From Lucinisca nassula (taxonomy: Eukaryota; Mollusca; Bivalvia; Lucinida; Lucinidae): a DNA stretch of 64,000 nt. Shown one piece after another: positions 33,613-44,689 of the stretch. A model generated the notes under the pieces. It worked only from the letters and a program-made list of their open reading frames with translations. It was not told where the DNA came from and searched no databases. The translations under genes and the position numbers were made by a program. Every line of letters begins with the position of its first letter. The first letter of the stretch is position 1. Location: positions 129,329,688 to 129,393,687 of the forward strand of contig OY757015.1 of the NCBI GenBank assembly GCA_963580285.1, given 5' to 3'.

Positions 33613-35524
33613 ACAAGAGGGCCCAGAGGGCCCTGAATCGCTCACCTGAGAATCAGTGTCTCTAGTACATTCTTGGCCCAAGGGCTATACTAGGTGAAGC
33701 TTCTTACCAAATATCAAAGACCTGAGCCTTGTGGTTCAGAGATGAAGATTTTTAAATATTTTCCCTATATAAGCCTATGAAAAACCAAAGGGACCCGGGG
33801 ATGGGGGCATTTTTGGCCCCAGGGCTATAATTTGAACAATCTTGGTAGAGGTTCACTAGATGAAGCTTCACACCAAATATCAAAGATCTGAGCCTTGCGG
33901 TTTCAGAGAAGAAGATTTTTAAAGATTTTACCTGTATAAGCCTATATAAAACCAAAGGCCCCCGGGGCGGGGGCATTTTTGGCCCTAGGGCTATAATTTT
34001 AACAATCTTGGTAGAGGTCCACTAGGTGAAGCTTCACACCAAATATCAAAGACCTGGGCCTTGTGGTTTTAAAGAAAAAGATTTTCCCTATATAAGCCTA
34101 TGTAAACCCAAAGGCCCCCGGGGCGGGGGCATTTCTGGCCCAAGGGCCATAAATTGAACAATCTTGGTAGAGGTTCACTAGATGAAGCTTCATACCAAAT
34201 ATCGAAGACCTGAGCCTTGTGGTTTCAGAGAAGAAGATTTTTAAAGATTTTCCCTGTATAAGCCTATGCAAAACCAAAGGCCCCTGAGGCGGGGGCATTT
34301 TTGGCCCTAGGGCTATAATTTGATCAATCTTGGTAAAGGTCCCCTAGGTGAAGCTTCACACCAAATATCAAATACCTGGGCCTTGTGATGTCAGAGAAGC
34401 AAATTTTTAAAGATTTTCCCTTTATAAGCCTATGTAAACCCAAAGGCCCCCGGGGCGGGGGCATTTTTGGCCCTAGGGCTATAATTTGAACAATCTTGGT
34501 AGAGGTCCACTAGATGAAGTTTCACACCAAATATCAAAGATCTGAGCCTTGTGGTTTCAGAGAAGAAGATTTTTAAAGATTTTCCCTGTATATGCCTATG
34601 TAAAACCAAAGGCCCCCCGGGGCGGGGGCATTTTTCGCCCCAGGGCTATATTTTGAACAAACTTGGTAGAGGTCCACTAGGTGAAGCTTCACACCAAATA
34701 TCAAAGACCTGGGCCTTGTGGTTTCAGAGAAGAAGATTTTTAAAGATTTTCCCTATATAAGCCTATGTATACACAAAGGCCCCCGGGGCGGGGGCATTTC
34801 TGGCCCAAGGGCCATAATTTGAACAATCTTGGTAGAGGGCCCACTAGATGAAGCTTCATACCAAATATCAAAGACTTGGGCCTTTCGGTTTCAGAGAAGA
34901 AGATTTTTAAAGATTTTCCTGTATAAGCCTATGTAAACCCAAAGGCCCCCGGGGCCTGGGCATTTTTGGCCCTAGGGCTATAATTTTAACAATCTTGGTA
35001 GAGGTCCACTGGGTGAAGCTTCACACTAAATATCAAAGACCTGGGCCTTGTGGTTTCAGAGAAGAAGATTTTTAAAGATTTTCCCTATATAAGCCTATGT
35101 AAACCCAAAGGCCCCCGGGGCGGGGGCATTTCTAGCCCAAGGGCCATAATTTGAACAATCTTGGTAAAGGTCCACTAGATGAAGCTTCATACCAAATATC
35201 AAAGACCTGGACCTTGCGGTTTCAGAGAAGAAGATTTTTAAAGTTTTCATTTTAAAAATCTATTTTTAGCTCCTGTGACCTAGATGTGCAATGGACCGGA
35301 ACCATTTGAACAACTTTGAAAGGGGATCACCTAAGGATCATTTCTGTGAAGTTTGGTTAAAATCCAATCAGTGGTTTAGGAGGAGATGTCATTTGAAGAA
35401 AAAGTTTACGCACGCACACACGCACACACGCACATACGCACACACGCACACACGCACGACGGACGACGGACAAAAAGTGATCCCAAAAGCTCACCTCGTC
35501 ACTACGTGACAGGTGAGCTAAAAA
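33613..35524 (+). mobile_element. complete satellite-bearing element, family D
   Basis: The left end ACAAGAGGGCCCAGAGGGCC (hairpin) is followed by GAATCGCTCACCTGAG. The right end carries (CACACG)n at about 35410-35458, GACGGACGACGGAC, a CGTCACTACGTGAC hairpin and CAGGTGAGCTAAAA. Between them are about nine units of ~165 bp, with GGCCCCCGGGGCGGGGGCAT, GCTATAATTTGAACAATCTT and GTTTCAGAGAAGAAGATTTT. CTCACCTG and CAGGTGAG are inverted termini. The many open frames follow the satellite and encode nothing known. The layout resembles bivalve pearl-type or Helentron-derived satellite carriers. Confidence 0.88.
35405..35460 (+). repeat. (CACACG)n microsatellite
   Basis: A run of CACACG/CACGCA repeats inside the right end of the family D element, followed by GACGGACGAC repeats. 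A microsatellite beside the terminus is typical of this kind of element. Confidence 0.85.
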
Positions 35525-35704
35525 TAGTAGAATTGGGGGTCTGAAGTGGGGTCGGTCGGGTTAGCGGAAACACGGCTGTTTTTTTTTTTAGGCCTAAGTG
35601 TGATAAAGTGCATTCTTTCATACCTCCAAAACAGTGATTTTTCTGATGAAAATTTGTGATGTTTTTTTTTTTAATGTATACTCCAAACATAGGTTTTGGG
35701 TGCT

Positions 35705-35975
35705 ACATGTAGTTAGAACTGCTTCATTGAGGCAGTTCTAATAAGTACCCACAACCTACATCTTGGAGCAGAAATAAGCAAAATAATGTTTACCCCTATA
35801 AACCCCAGTTTTCTCTATATTTTAAGCGAGTTTTAGAGTGATGTTCATTACATAGACTTGTTAATATGATGTAAAAAGGTTTATGTGTAGATTAGTTTTT
35901 CTAACAGCAAAATATAATAATTTGTGGGGCCTCAATGAGGCCATTTCAACAAGTACCCACAAGATACAACAATTT
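35705..35975. repeat. two copies of GAGGC hairpin repeat
   Basis: GAACTGCTTCATTGAGGCAG then TTCTAATAAGTACCCACA (35717-35752), and a second, diverged copy GGGGCCTCAATGAGGCC then AACAAGTACCCACA (35928-35961). Related hairpins occur at 38240, 43455, 49180, 50445, 52845 and 53112. A GAGCAGAAATAAGC-type word often follows. The element type is unknown. Confidence 0.6.
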
Positions 35976-36036
35976 TTATGGAGAAACAGGAAAAAATGAT
36001 CCCGAAAATATCCTCGCTATGCATCCTAATCTGTTT

Positions 36037-36172
36037 GTTTGATTTGAGATTTAACGTCCACATCAACACTGTAAAGGTCATTTTGGGGATGTTTATAAGC
36101 GGGTCGGATTCAGCTCTGCGCGGAAGCATCATGCAGCCCATATATTTCTCCACTGGGCGGGGGCCGACATCA
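36037..36172 (-). mobile_element. SINE-like retroposon M, internally deleted
   Basis: The tail-end segment (GATTTAACGTCCACATCAAC, CTGTAAAGGTCATTTTGG) is joined directly to the head-end segment (GGATTCAGCTCTGCGCGGAA, GCATCATGCAGCCCATATAT). The middle is missing. The stretch 36173-36550 has a T/G-rich run and no recognised gene. Confidence 0.72.
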
Positions 36173-36650
36173 TAATCTGTAGTTATGTTTTTGTTTGTTT
36201 GTTTGTTTTTTTTTTTTTGTTTGGGGTGCTTGGTTTTACTACCCTTTCAAGATTATTTTACTTATTTCGAGCCGATCAATAATCAGAGGTGGGCAAAAAC
36301 CAGAGTACTGGGAGCAAAAACACCCGACATTTCGTTGCAGACCTTGGCTTCTGGCATGTCACCCGAGCAAGGCTGAAACTTCTGATTTTTTTTTAAATAT
36401 ATAGAAAAGTTATTTTCCCAGGTATAAAGGTTGTATTTTATTGTTTAACCACTTGTATTCTAGTGGACTCTTCCATTGCTATATGTTGGACATGTCCATT
36501 TGTCATATAAGGTGTCTCAGGCCTATCTTTCCATTTTCATCCAAATTCTGTTAGCAAATAGTGCAGGCCCTGATCAGATGCTGCGTTTACCAAGGTACCC
36601 ATTTAGGGGTTTCCTGCATGCAATGGTTTGAACATGCAAATTATGTACCT

Positions 36651-37638
36651 AACAAGAGGCCCATGGGCCACTACGCTCACCAGAGGTCATGTGGTTTATA
36701 TCATATACAGGCATGGTGCCCATCTTGGTCATGTGACAACAACAGACCGTCATGCAATCTGACCAATAAAGTCCACTGTCTTGCCTTTTTTTCCACACAA
36801 ATATCTGCGTGACCAAATTTGACCGTGACATAAAAACAGGTCAAGGTCAACCAAAGGTCATCATTGAACAAAATTGGTAGGGTCCGAGTCCCTGATGCTG
36901 CATACCAAGTTTCAAGGTCATCAGCCATTTGGTTCCTGAGAAGATTTTTTAAGGTTTTTACCATAGATGGGCATGTCAGCCATATTGGTTATGTGACCCA
37001 GTCCTTACAAACAAACTTTCATTCCCCTTCCCATAGAAGCTCTACATGTAATTTGGTTTCAATCAACCTAGCAGTTTGAGTAGAGGAGAAGATTAAAATA
37101 CTGAATCTGAGCCTTCCGGGACAAAGGTCAGTAAATGACCTTGACCTTTGGAATTGATAAACTTCCATTCAGCTGATTGCAAATATCATTTCTGATGCCA
37201 CAGGTTACCATGCAATCAGAAAAATCGAAAGTTTTGTCCTTTTCCCATACAAATGTCTAAGTGGCCAAATTTGACCATGACGTAAAATAGGTCAAGGTCA
37301 ACCAAAGGTCATCATTTGAACAAAATTTGTAGGGCCCGATTTCCCGATGCTGCATACCAAGTTTCAAGGTCATTGGCCTTTTGCTTCCTGAGAATAAAAT
37401 TTTTAAAGGTTTTTACCATATATGGGCATGGCACCCATCTTGGTCAAGTGACCAAGATCCCATGAACACACTTTCTTTCTCCCAACCCATGGAGGACCCA
37501 CATGTAATTTGGTTTCACTTGGCCCAGCAGTTTCTCAGGAGAAGTCGTTTGAAAATGTTGGCGCGGATGCGTATGTCGGAGGGCGGATCACTGCCTATAC
37601 TATAAGCTCCCCCGGAGCCTTCGGCTCTGGTGAGCTAA
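36651..37638 (+). mobile_element. complete satellite-bearing element, family E
   Basis: The left end is ACAAGAGGCCCATGGGCCAC then TACGCTCACCAGAG. The right end is CTATACTATAAGCTCCCCCG, GAGCCTTCGGCTCTGGTGAG and CTAAAA. CTCACCAGAG and CTCTGGTGAG are inverted termini. It holds two units of about 430-460 bp (CATACCAAGTTTCAAGGTCA, TAATTTGGTTTCA). The right end resembles that of the 161-bp family apart from a few bases. Confidence 0.85.
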
Positions 37639-37775
37639 AATGTTGGTCTGGTTTATAAATGGTCACTAGACATACATGTATATAGGTCAGTAGACAGTAC
37701 ATACACATGTATTATAGGTCACTAATGATTACAGCACTGTATTGATCCTCAGTATTGGGACAGACATGCCTAGAA

Positions 37776-37845
37776 GCAAACAGTGCAGACCCAGATCAGA
37801 CTGCTCCCGAAGAAGTAGTCCATGATCAGGGACTACATTGTTTGC
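37776..37845. repeat. 70-bp palindromic hairpin (GCAAACAGTG family)
   Basis: GCAAACAGTGCAGACCCAGA ... GGGACTACATTGTTTGCC with centre GAAGAAGTAGTC. The arms are more diverged than in the other copies. Confidence 0.7.
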
Positions 37846-38068
37846 CATTCAGTCTGCACGTATTGGACTCCTTGATGTATCAATAAACAATTTGTTAAAC
37901 TTTTAGAGAATTAAAGCACATCCTCAAGGTGTCTGATTTTTTTTTTTTTTTACGGTATACTGGAGTGGCTGATTATGGTATATAAAAAAAAAAAACATTT
38001 AACAGATCAATACACTCAGCAGAACAGGAGTAAAGACCAAATAACTGAGCAAAAGAAGTTTGTATTAC

Positions 38069-38105
38069 CTCAGAAGGAGTGAGCCAAGCATCCTCAGCAT
38101 GTTTC
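38069..38105 (-). CDS. 37-bp exon of an unrecognised gene
   Basis: On the minus strand, acceptor TTTTGTTTACAG precedes 37 coding bases and donor GTAATAC follows. It supplies one base to complete a codon and then KHAEDAWLTPSE. Joined to the exon at 38522-38682, the frame is continuous (TT|G restores a Leu codon). I do not recognise the protein. Two canonical splice sites and exact phase match support a real exon. Further exons are expected below 38069 but were not found. T-rich stretches near 37930-37950 and A-rich near 37983-37996 lie in the following intron. Confidence 0.5.
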
Positions 38106-38166
38106 CTGTAAACAAAAGAAAAGAAGTAAACATAGATGTACATGAATCGAAGCAACAGATAAGGTA

Positions 38167-38327
38167 AAATTTTGTGATAATTGAAGGATAGTTTTCCTTA
38201 TTTCCCCATATAAACCTATTTTATGGGTACTCATTAGAACTGCCTCGACGAGGCGGTTCTAATAAAACCCACTACATAGATGTTTATGGAGTATTGACAA
38301 AAACTATCCTTCAATTATCACAAAATA
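38167..38327. repeat. inverted repeat within intron, with GAGGC hairpin
   Basis: TTTTGTGATAATTGAAGGAT at the left is matched by ATCCTTCAATTATCACAAAA at the right, about 27-bp arms. The centre holds GAACTGCCTCGACGAGGCGG and TTCTAATAAAACCCAC, the same hairpin class as 35717. It lies wholly inside the 416-bp intron of the unrecognised gene. Confidence 0.75.
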
Positions 38328-38521
38328 CTTACATTATCTGTTGCTATGATGAATCTGTTGATATTGCTAGATCTCCTTTGTGAACCAGTCAATTTTCACA
38401 CTACATGTAACACACAAACACACAACAACAAACACATAGGATACCTCTTATCACCATAACTCTTACCACCATTCAGAAGGTAATTACAATGGCTGCCCAG
38501 GGAAGATGACATGGTTTTTAC

Positions 38522-38682
38522 AAATCGAGCAGCGCAATTCTTCCTTTTTTTTCTATTTCTTCCCGAGGCATTTCTCTAGGGATCCCATACACCAGTCCCA
38601 CTGTACCATATATTTCTCTTGTTATTGTCACAAGATCAAACTGAGCAGGATCTTTTCTGTTTGCCAGTGAATCTATCTGCAT
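38522..38682 (-). CDS. exon of an unrecognised gene, beside a transposon edge
   Basis: On the minus strand an open frame runs from ATG (38682-38680) through SLANRKDPAQFDLVTITREI, YGTVGLVYGIPREMPREEIE and KKGRIALLDL to a donor GTAAAA at 38521. Composition and codon choice look protein-like, and the frame joins the next exon in phase. A TAA would follow directly if unspliced. The inverted terminus of a family E element (AGCTCACCAGAG) ends two or three bases upstream, so either this is the first coding exon with its leader in the element, or an internal exon whose acceptor region was replaced (a weak CAG lies at ATGCAG|ATAG). No domain is recognised. Confidence 0.5.
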
Positions 38683-38683
38683 T

Positions 38684-40076
38684 TTCAGCTCACCAGAGCC
38701 AAAGGCTCCTGGGGAGCTTATAGTATAGGCATTGGTCCGTCGTCATCTGCGTCGTCAACATTTTCAAACAACATTTCCTCTGAAACTACTTAGCCAATTG
38801 AAACCAAATTACATGTGGAGCCTCTATGGGAAGGGGGAATGAAAGTTTGTTCGGGAGGACTGGGTCACATGACCAATATGGCCACCATGCCCATATATCA
38901 TGTATATGGTAAAAACCTTTAAAAACCTTCTTCTCGAGAACTGAATGGCCGATGATCTAGAAACTTGGTATGCAGCATCAGGGACTCTGGCCCTACCAAG
39001 TTTGTTCAAATGATGACCTTTGATTGACCCTGACCTGTTTTACGTCAAGGTCAAATTTGGTCACTTAGACCTTTGTATGGAAAAATGGCAAAACAGTAGA
39101 TTTTTATGATTGTATATTAGCTAGTGGCATCAGAAATGGTATTTACAATCAGCTGAATGGAAGTTTATCAGTTCCAAAGGTCAAGGCCATTTACCAACCT
39201 TTGTCCAGGACCGCTCGGATTCAGTATTTTTATCTTCTTCTTCACTTAAACTACTTGGCCAATTGAAACCAAATTACATGTGGAGCCTCTATGGAATGAG
39301 GGGATGAAAGTTTGTTCGTGAGGACTGGGTCAGATTCAGTATTTTTATCTTCTTCTTCACTTAAACTACTTGGCCAATTAAAACCAAATTACATGTGGAG
39401 CCTCTATGGAATGAGGGAACGAAAGTTTGTTCGTGAGGACTGGGTCACATGACCAATATGGCCGCCATGCCCATATATGGAAAAAACCTTTAAAAATCTT
39501 CTTCTCAGGAACCGAATGGCCGATGATCTTGAAACTTGGTATGCAGCATCAGGGACTCTGGCCCTACCAACTTTGTTCAAATGATGACCTTTGGTACAAA
39601 TGATGGATGACCTGTTTTATGTCAAGGTCAAATTTGGTCACTCAGACATTTGTATGGAAAAATGGCAAAACAGTGGATTTTTCTGATTGTATGTTAGCTC
39701 GTGGCATCAGAAATGGTATATACAATCAGCTGAATGGAAGTTTATCAGTTCCAAAGGTCAAGGCCATTTACCGACCTTTGTCCAGGACCGCTCGGATTCA
39801 GTATTTTTATCTTCTTCTTCACTTAAACTACAGTACTTGGCCAACTTGGCCAATTGAAACCAAATTACATGTGGAGCCTCTATGGAATGAGGGGATGAAA
39901 GTTTGTTCGTGAGGACTGGGTCACATGACCAATATGGCCACCATGCCCATATATGGTAAAAACCTTTAAAAATCTTCTTCTCAGGAACCTAATGGCCGAT
40001 GATCTTGAAACTTGGTATGCATTATCAGGGACTCTGGCCTTACCAAGTTTGTTCAAATGATGACCTTTAGGAGTCT
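38684..40076 (-). mobile_element. family E satellite-bearing element, reversed, left end missing
   Basis: Starts with the reversed right terminus (CTCACCAGAGCCAAAGGCTC, AGCTTATAGTATAG) and continues with about three units: GAAACCAAATTACATGTGG (38801, 39262, 39378, 39858), CTTGGTATGCAGCATCAGGG and TCAAATGATGACCTTT. Unit lengths vary because of partial duplications near 39240-39400. There is no ACAAGAGG end before 40077. Confidence 0.82.
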
Positions 40077-40084
40077 CTCAAGAA

Positions 40085-40276
40085 AAAAGGAGAAAAGACA
40101 GTAGACTAATCCTTTTATACAAAGGTCTAAAGGGTGCTGCCAGCATTCCAACAGATGAACTTGTTCCCCCAGCTAGACACTGTAGAAATCACCATTCGTT
40201 GGCATTTCAGACCCTTACTACAATAACTGACATTTATAAAGAGGAGTTCTTCCCCAGAACCGTTCTTCCCCAGAAC
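40085..40276 (+). pseudogene. CR1/Jockey-type LINE ORF2 C-terminus, part 1
   Basis: One frame reads LILLYKGLKGAASIPTDELV and RNHHSLAFQTLTTITDIYKE, then EFFPRT. This is the usual C-terminal region of CR1/Jockey-like reverse transcriptase proteins. The reading is broken at 40277 by a foldback element and resumes at 41728. A 16-bp duplication (GTTCTTCCCCAGAACC) sits at the junction. Confidence 0.7.
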
Positions 40277-40457
40277 GGTAACAAGACATTTCGCCCCCAA
40301 GAGGTTTCCCCCTGGTCGTTTCGCCCTAGTTGTTTTGCCCCCTTTTTGGCCCCTAGTCGTTTCGCCCCCTTACCCTAGTCGTTTCGCCCCCAAACCCTAG
40401 TCGTTTCGCCCCCAAACTATTTTACATTATTTTATATATAACAGATTCATATATATA

Positions 40458-40496
<39 letters not shown>

Positions 40497-41727
40497 GAGG
40501 GAGAAGAACATGTTCTTTCAATGAAAATGTTAATTAGGAATTATGGTAAGTATTACCTGTTTTGATCAACACCGTTAATCACATTGTTTATTTGATTTGA
40601 CACATTAATCACGCAATTAATGCCCGTAATGATAAGGTGTGAAAACATGCACTCTTTGCCAAGTTAAACGTCTTTAACTATCGCTTAAGCACCTTCACAA
40701 GTTTTGTTTTAAAATGGTGGGTTGGTTCGTTAACAGAGTCGGTTACTGATACATTGTTGAATATTGCCGCAAATGCCGTCTATGCAACATCGCGTCAACG
40801 CCGATGCAATGTAATAAAGTTGCATCGGCGGTGATACGACGTTGCATACACATTGTGTGCCCACTAGGTAATACATGGTTGAGTATTGCCGCAAATGTCG
40901 TCTATGCATTGACGCGTCAACGCCGATGCAACGTAATAAATAGAAGTGGAAGCAATGATCAAGTTGATTCCTTTCATCAATGTTCTGTCAGCAATTTGTG
41001 TATACTCTGATCAGATTTGTGGCGTCCGACCCAGTAATTCCTGAACTGTAAGCAAATAGTGCAGACCCTAATCAGGCAAGGCGGTTAGCTTGATTCATTC
41101 AAGTACAGCTTCTTCCTTAGGACTATACCCGATAGGATTTCTTTACCAGCATCTGTTTCTGAGGCCCCTGACTTGGTATCCTTCAAGCAGGGACCGTCTA
41201 CTCTCTCGTTCTAACAGCTAGGTAGGGGCCGGTCTGTAGGTAAAGTTTGAGGGATTTTTGAACCTGTGCCGGTTGGGCGACGCTTCTGTAGCTGGAGAGG
41301 TCTGGTTTTCAATGATGATTTGAAAAAGCAGGCAGGAATCTTTCCTTTCTTTTCTTTCTTGTCTATCCACTATTTCTCTTTATTTCCAATACTTCCCACT
41401 TTCTCTTTTTCACGCGCCATCAGAGACATACTGTTCAAGTATGAATGAAGTCCCTTAACGAACAGATACAGATACTTAGGCTGACGTGACAGGGCGATGA
41501 TGCTACTTAAATATTTGCCTCTTCTCACCTCTAATAAAAGTTCAACATTGAAAATTAGCCTTACAGTGAAAAGTTGGCGAAACAACTAGGGGGGTGAAAC
41601 GACTAGGGTGGGCGAAACAACTAGGGGGGTGAAACGACTAGGGTGGGCGAAACGATTAGGGGGGAAATGTCTTGGGGGCGAAACGACTAGGGGAGGAAAC
41701 GGTTTGGGGGCGAAATGTCCCGGATTC
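40277..41727. mobile_element. foldback element with CTAGTCGTTTCGCCCCC words
   Basis: The left end begins GGTAACAAGACATTTCGCCC, followed by about five copies of (C)TAGTCGTTTCGCCCCC to 40420. The right arm, 41578-41727, has the complement (GGCGAAACAACTAGGGGGG and variants), ending CGAAATGTCCCGGATTC. An 8-bp target duplication CCCAGAAC is seen at 40269-40276 and 41728-41735. It interrupts a LINE frame that is continuous once the element is removed. The interior holds a (GA)n tract (40460-40502) and a duplicated GCCGCAAATGyCGTCTATGC segment (40768 and 40890). No transposase is present. Confidence 0.85.
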
Positions 41728-41883
41728 CCCAGAACCATTAAAGATTGGAATGCCCTTCCCGATTCGATTATTTCCACAGATGAAGGTGCTGAATCTGTTG
41801 ATTGTGTTGCTAAATTTACCTCTTTGGTTAGAGCTAGGGCCAACTTCCCACATTACAGGTCCTGGTGTATGAATGTCATTTGA
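41728..41883 (+). pseudogene. CR1/Jockey-type LINE ORF2 C-terminus, part 2
   Basis: Continues the frame from 40276: RTIKDWNALPDSIISTDEGA, then SVDCVAKFTSLVRARANF and a stop. The FFPRT-IKDWN join across the foldback element is the typical end of this reverse transcriptase family. The 5' part of the LINE is absent from this window. Confidence 0.7.
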
Positions 41884-41889
41884 CGTGTC

Positions 41890-42100
41890 ACCAGTAACAA
41901 TTCTGATCCCTGGCAGCGGCGATAAAATTTCGATTGCAGAGATGAATGTCATAAATTGCAACATCCTTCGGATCGTGAAGTTAACTGAGGCCCCCTGTGT
42001 AGGCTTTCATCCTATGAAAGTGTATGAGTGTATGTAATGTACAACTGCGGTAATGGTCAAATGTGACTGACGCAGTATCAGTAGATGGTTGGTTGGTTGT
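41890..42100 (+). mobile_element. SINE (family S1) body
   Basis: GGCAGCGGCGATAAAATTTC, AGAGATGAATGTCATAAA, CCTTCGGATCGTGAAGTTAA, GAGGCCCCCTGTGTAGGC and GACGCAGTATCAGTAGATGG match the copy split at 48372-51230. The tRNA head is absent. The tail is (GGTT)n. Confidence 0.7.
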
Positions 42101-42102
42101 TG

Positions 42103-42417
42103 CTAAGCCCCAATCGGCTGTAGTTGTCTCTCGGTAGTTATTCTCTCAGTATCTTCTCTTAGTAGAACTATCACTCCCGTATTCGCGTTTTGGTGGTGCG
42201 CGTAAAATTTTACTACTAATGATGCATTTATAGTAAGTTCCTGAACAATCTGTTTACATTTATATCCTTGCCATTGCACAGCATCTAATTTATTGGAATC
42301 CATTAACAGGCAAAATGTCAGAGCCGACTTAACCCATCCACCAGGAAAATATAATCTTCTGTTCACACATGTAGTTACTTCACTTGGCATGGAGAAACTT
42401 GGTACTCCAAGCACCAA
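42103..42417 (-). CDS. hypothetical frame, 104 residues
   Basis: An open frame with protein-like composition (VKSALTFCLLMDSNKLDAVQ, then QELTINASLVVKFYAHHQNA) ending at the edge of a SINE. I recognise no domain, and no copies were noticed elsewhere in the window. It could be an exon or a piece of an older transposon. Its stop lies in the SINE-adjacent sequence, so the end is not natural. Confidence 0.2.
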   Translation of the reverse strand: MVLGVPSFSMPSEVTTCVNRRLYFPGGWVKSALTFCLLMDSNKLDAVQWQGYKCKQIVQELTINASLVVKFYAHHQNANTGVIVLLREDTERITTERQLQPIGA

Positions 42418-42419
42418 AA

Positions 42420-44120
42420 AGTTTGTGAATCACAGTTAATGACAGTTACGTTTAATTTGGTACTGGTAATATCACAGCAAACACTAATATCACAGTTTGA
42501 ATATGAATTATCACAGTTCTTGAAGTCTCTTAATTTACGCAATCACTACCAACATGTATTAAGAACATTCTACAGTGGTGTAATTCACCCCCACACCCCC
42601 TGTCTAATAACTACCTATATACAAATGGAATGAAAGTATTGAAACCTATTGGCAAACAGACACAAACATCGCGTACTCATTTACTCTATGCTTTTATGAC
42701 ACACACTCTTCATCACATAATACATTCCTGTCATAAATATTCTCTTACACATGCAACATGAATTACTGTTCACAGCAAGCTGCATCCACAAAATAAGTAA
42801 CAGTTCCAATTAGACATTTATGTATATATATTTATCCCAAAAACTGGGATTATTGCTGAAAGAGTTAATGGTGGCATGAATGTAGAACTAATGAATTGAA
42901 TAATTCATGTAGTTGAGGGAAACAAAAAAAAAAAAAAAAAAAAAAAAAACACTGAATGAAAGTTAAAATACATGAACTACACGGCTTGTTAAGTCCAAAA
43001 TATGCCATGTCAACCCCCCCCCCCCCCCCCACTCCTGAGATAAAAAAAAAAGGAAATTGAACTGTGTACGTTTGGGGCTGTGACGCATAAAAATATTATA
43101 CTTATATTATAGATAAGTTAATGGCTGTGGGATGCAGATACTGAAACTTAGTTCAGATAACACAACACACCCAAGAGGAAAAATACATACATAAACATAC
43201 ATACACACACACACATACATACATATACATAAATATATATATTAATAATAAACACATTAAGCCTTAAAAAACAAATTGGATAGTTTCACATCCATGTTCC
43301 AAGGCAGTCCGCAGATAACCATTTGAATCACAACACGAGAACCCGCACATACACTCCAGAACCACCCCCCCCCACATAGTGAAACTGTGGCTTCCAGGGG
43401 CACACCTTATTCCTCATATCCCCACCCTAAAACACAGACCCCGGGCACCCGCCAGAACCGCCGCAGAGACACGGCCCTAACGAGTACCCACAATCCATAT
43501 TCCGAGCAGAAACAAGAACAACACCACAATTTTTCCATCACAAAACGTTCACCACTTCGGCAACAGGTGGCATTATATTTGCACAGGCTAGCCTGCACAA
43601 TGGCCTTGCCTGTTCCAACCAGTACCTGCTTTGGAATTCCTCGAGAAGAACATGGAAAAATATATAGTATATATCCCTGCAAACCCCTGTCTGACTACCA
43701 ATAATAATAATAATAATAAAAAAAAAAAAAAAAAAAAAGTGGTCTGATTGGGCACAAAATTACACATGACGCATAACCACCGACTGCTCCCAAAACAATG
43801 TACAATATGCAATGATATATACATATATATACAGCAAACTCCCGCTGTCTCACAACTCCAAGTGACTTGAACACCCAGTCTGAGACATCAGCAGCCCGAG
43901 ACAAAGGGTGCCGAAATCCAAGTACACAAATCAGAACCAACGCAACAACGCACAAAACCTAGTCCAACCCAAGCCTCTGCCTGAGATTTCAAAGCCTGAG
44001 ACAACGGTAGCACACTGTATTTTTTATGAAATCAAATAGCGAAGTGGGAGAAGTAAATGGGGCTTAGGACTATGTACAATTAGGAATGGGTTTGGCTGGG
44101 GGGAAGGGGGAAGAATTAGT
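42420..44120. other. low-complexity-rich interval, no gene recognised
   Basis: Poly(A) at 42924-42950, poly(C) at 43014-43030, (ACAT)n/(AC)n at 43180-43250, (AAT)n with poly(A) at 43702-43738, and a possible GAGGC-type hairpin relic at 43455-43495 (AGAACCGCCGCAGAGACACG, GAGTACCCACAATCC). The longer frames here follow these tracts or their flanks and show no known domain. Confidence 0.5.
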
Positions 44121-44670
44121 TTACTTACGTACAAACCTCTTTGTGCTGGTGATATAATCACTCAGCATCATTAAGAGGCTCTCTCTGTGCTCCTTGAACA
44201 CTTCATCACTTAATGAAAGAAAAGTATTTGTAGTGATGACTTGTTCTCCTGTTTGGTAGAATAATTGTGTGAGTAACTTCTGTCGTTCTGACTCGTATAA
44301 CTCACACTCACAAAGATAGTGATCTACAGTCTCAATCCCACCACAACTGCAGTTGGGAGAGTCATGTAGTCCTACTTTGTACTTGTAGTCATTAAGACTG
44401 TAGCCTAGCCTTAATTTTGAGATTATTGTCTTTTCTTCTACGAAGGGTAAAGACAAATAATGAGGGGTCTTTAAAGACACTTTTGGTCTGTACTCATATA
44501 GATGTCTGCCAGTGTCTGCTGCATCCCAAGACCTTTGCCACTTCATGCAGCATGAAACTTTGGCATATTTCTTGAAATCAGCTATAGTAAGAAGTTGACT
44601 GTCCTCTGGCAAATCCTTGGCTTCTTCAGCAGCTTCTTTGGCCAACTCATCAGCAATAGAATTTGATAGA
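44121..44670 (-). pseudogene. LINE 3' fragment: end of RNase H plus zinc knuckle
   Basis: The minus-strand frame reads NSIADELAKEAAEEAKDLPE (the C-terminal helix of a retrotransposon RNase H domain), WQRSWDAADTGRHLYEYRPK, then CSCGGIETVDHYLCECELYE, a CCHC-like knuckle. This order is the C-terminal tail of Jockey/I-type LINE proteins. Everything upstream is cut off at an ATAGATAGA tract near 44672. The N-terminal ~45 residues of the open frame come from unrelated sequence and are not part of it. Confidence 0.72.
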
Positions 44671-44689
44671 ATTAGATAGATAGAGAGGC

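Noticed and set aside
35291..35509. Frame rich in His-Thr
   Set aside because: It is a translation of the (CACACG)n microsatellite in the family D terminus.
41586..41964. Overlapping frames of 66-102 residues on both strands
   Set aside because: They translate the GTTTCGCCCCC foldback arm; only the LINE C-terminal part from 41728 is real coding ancestry.
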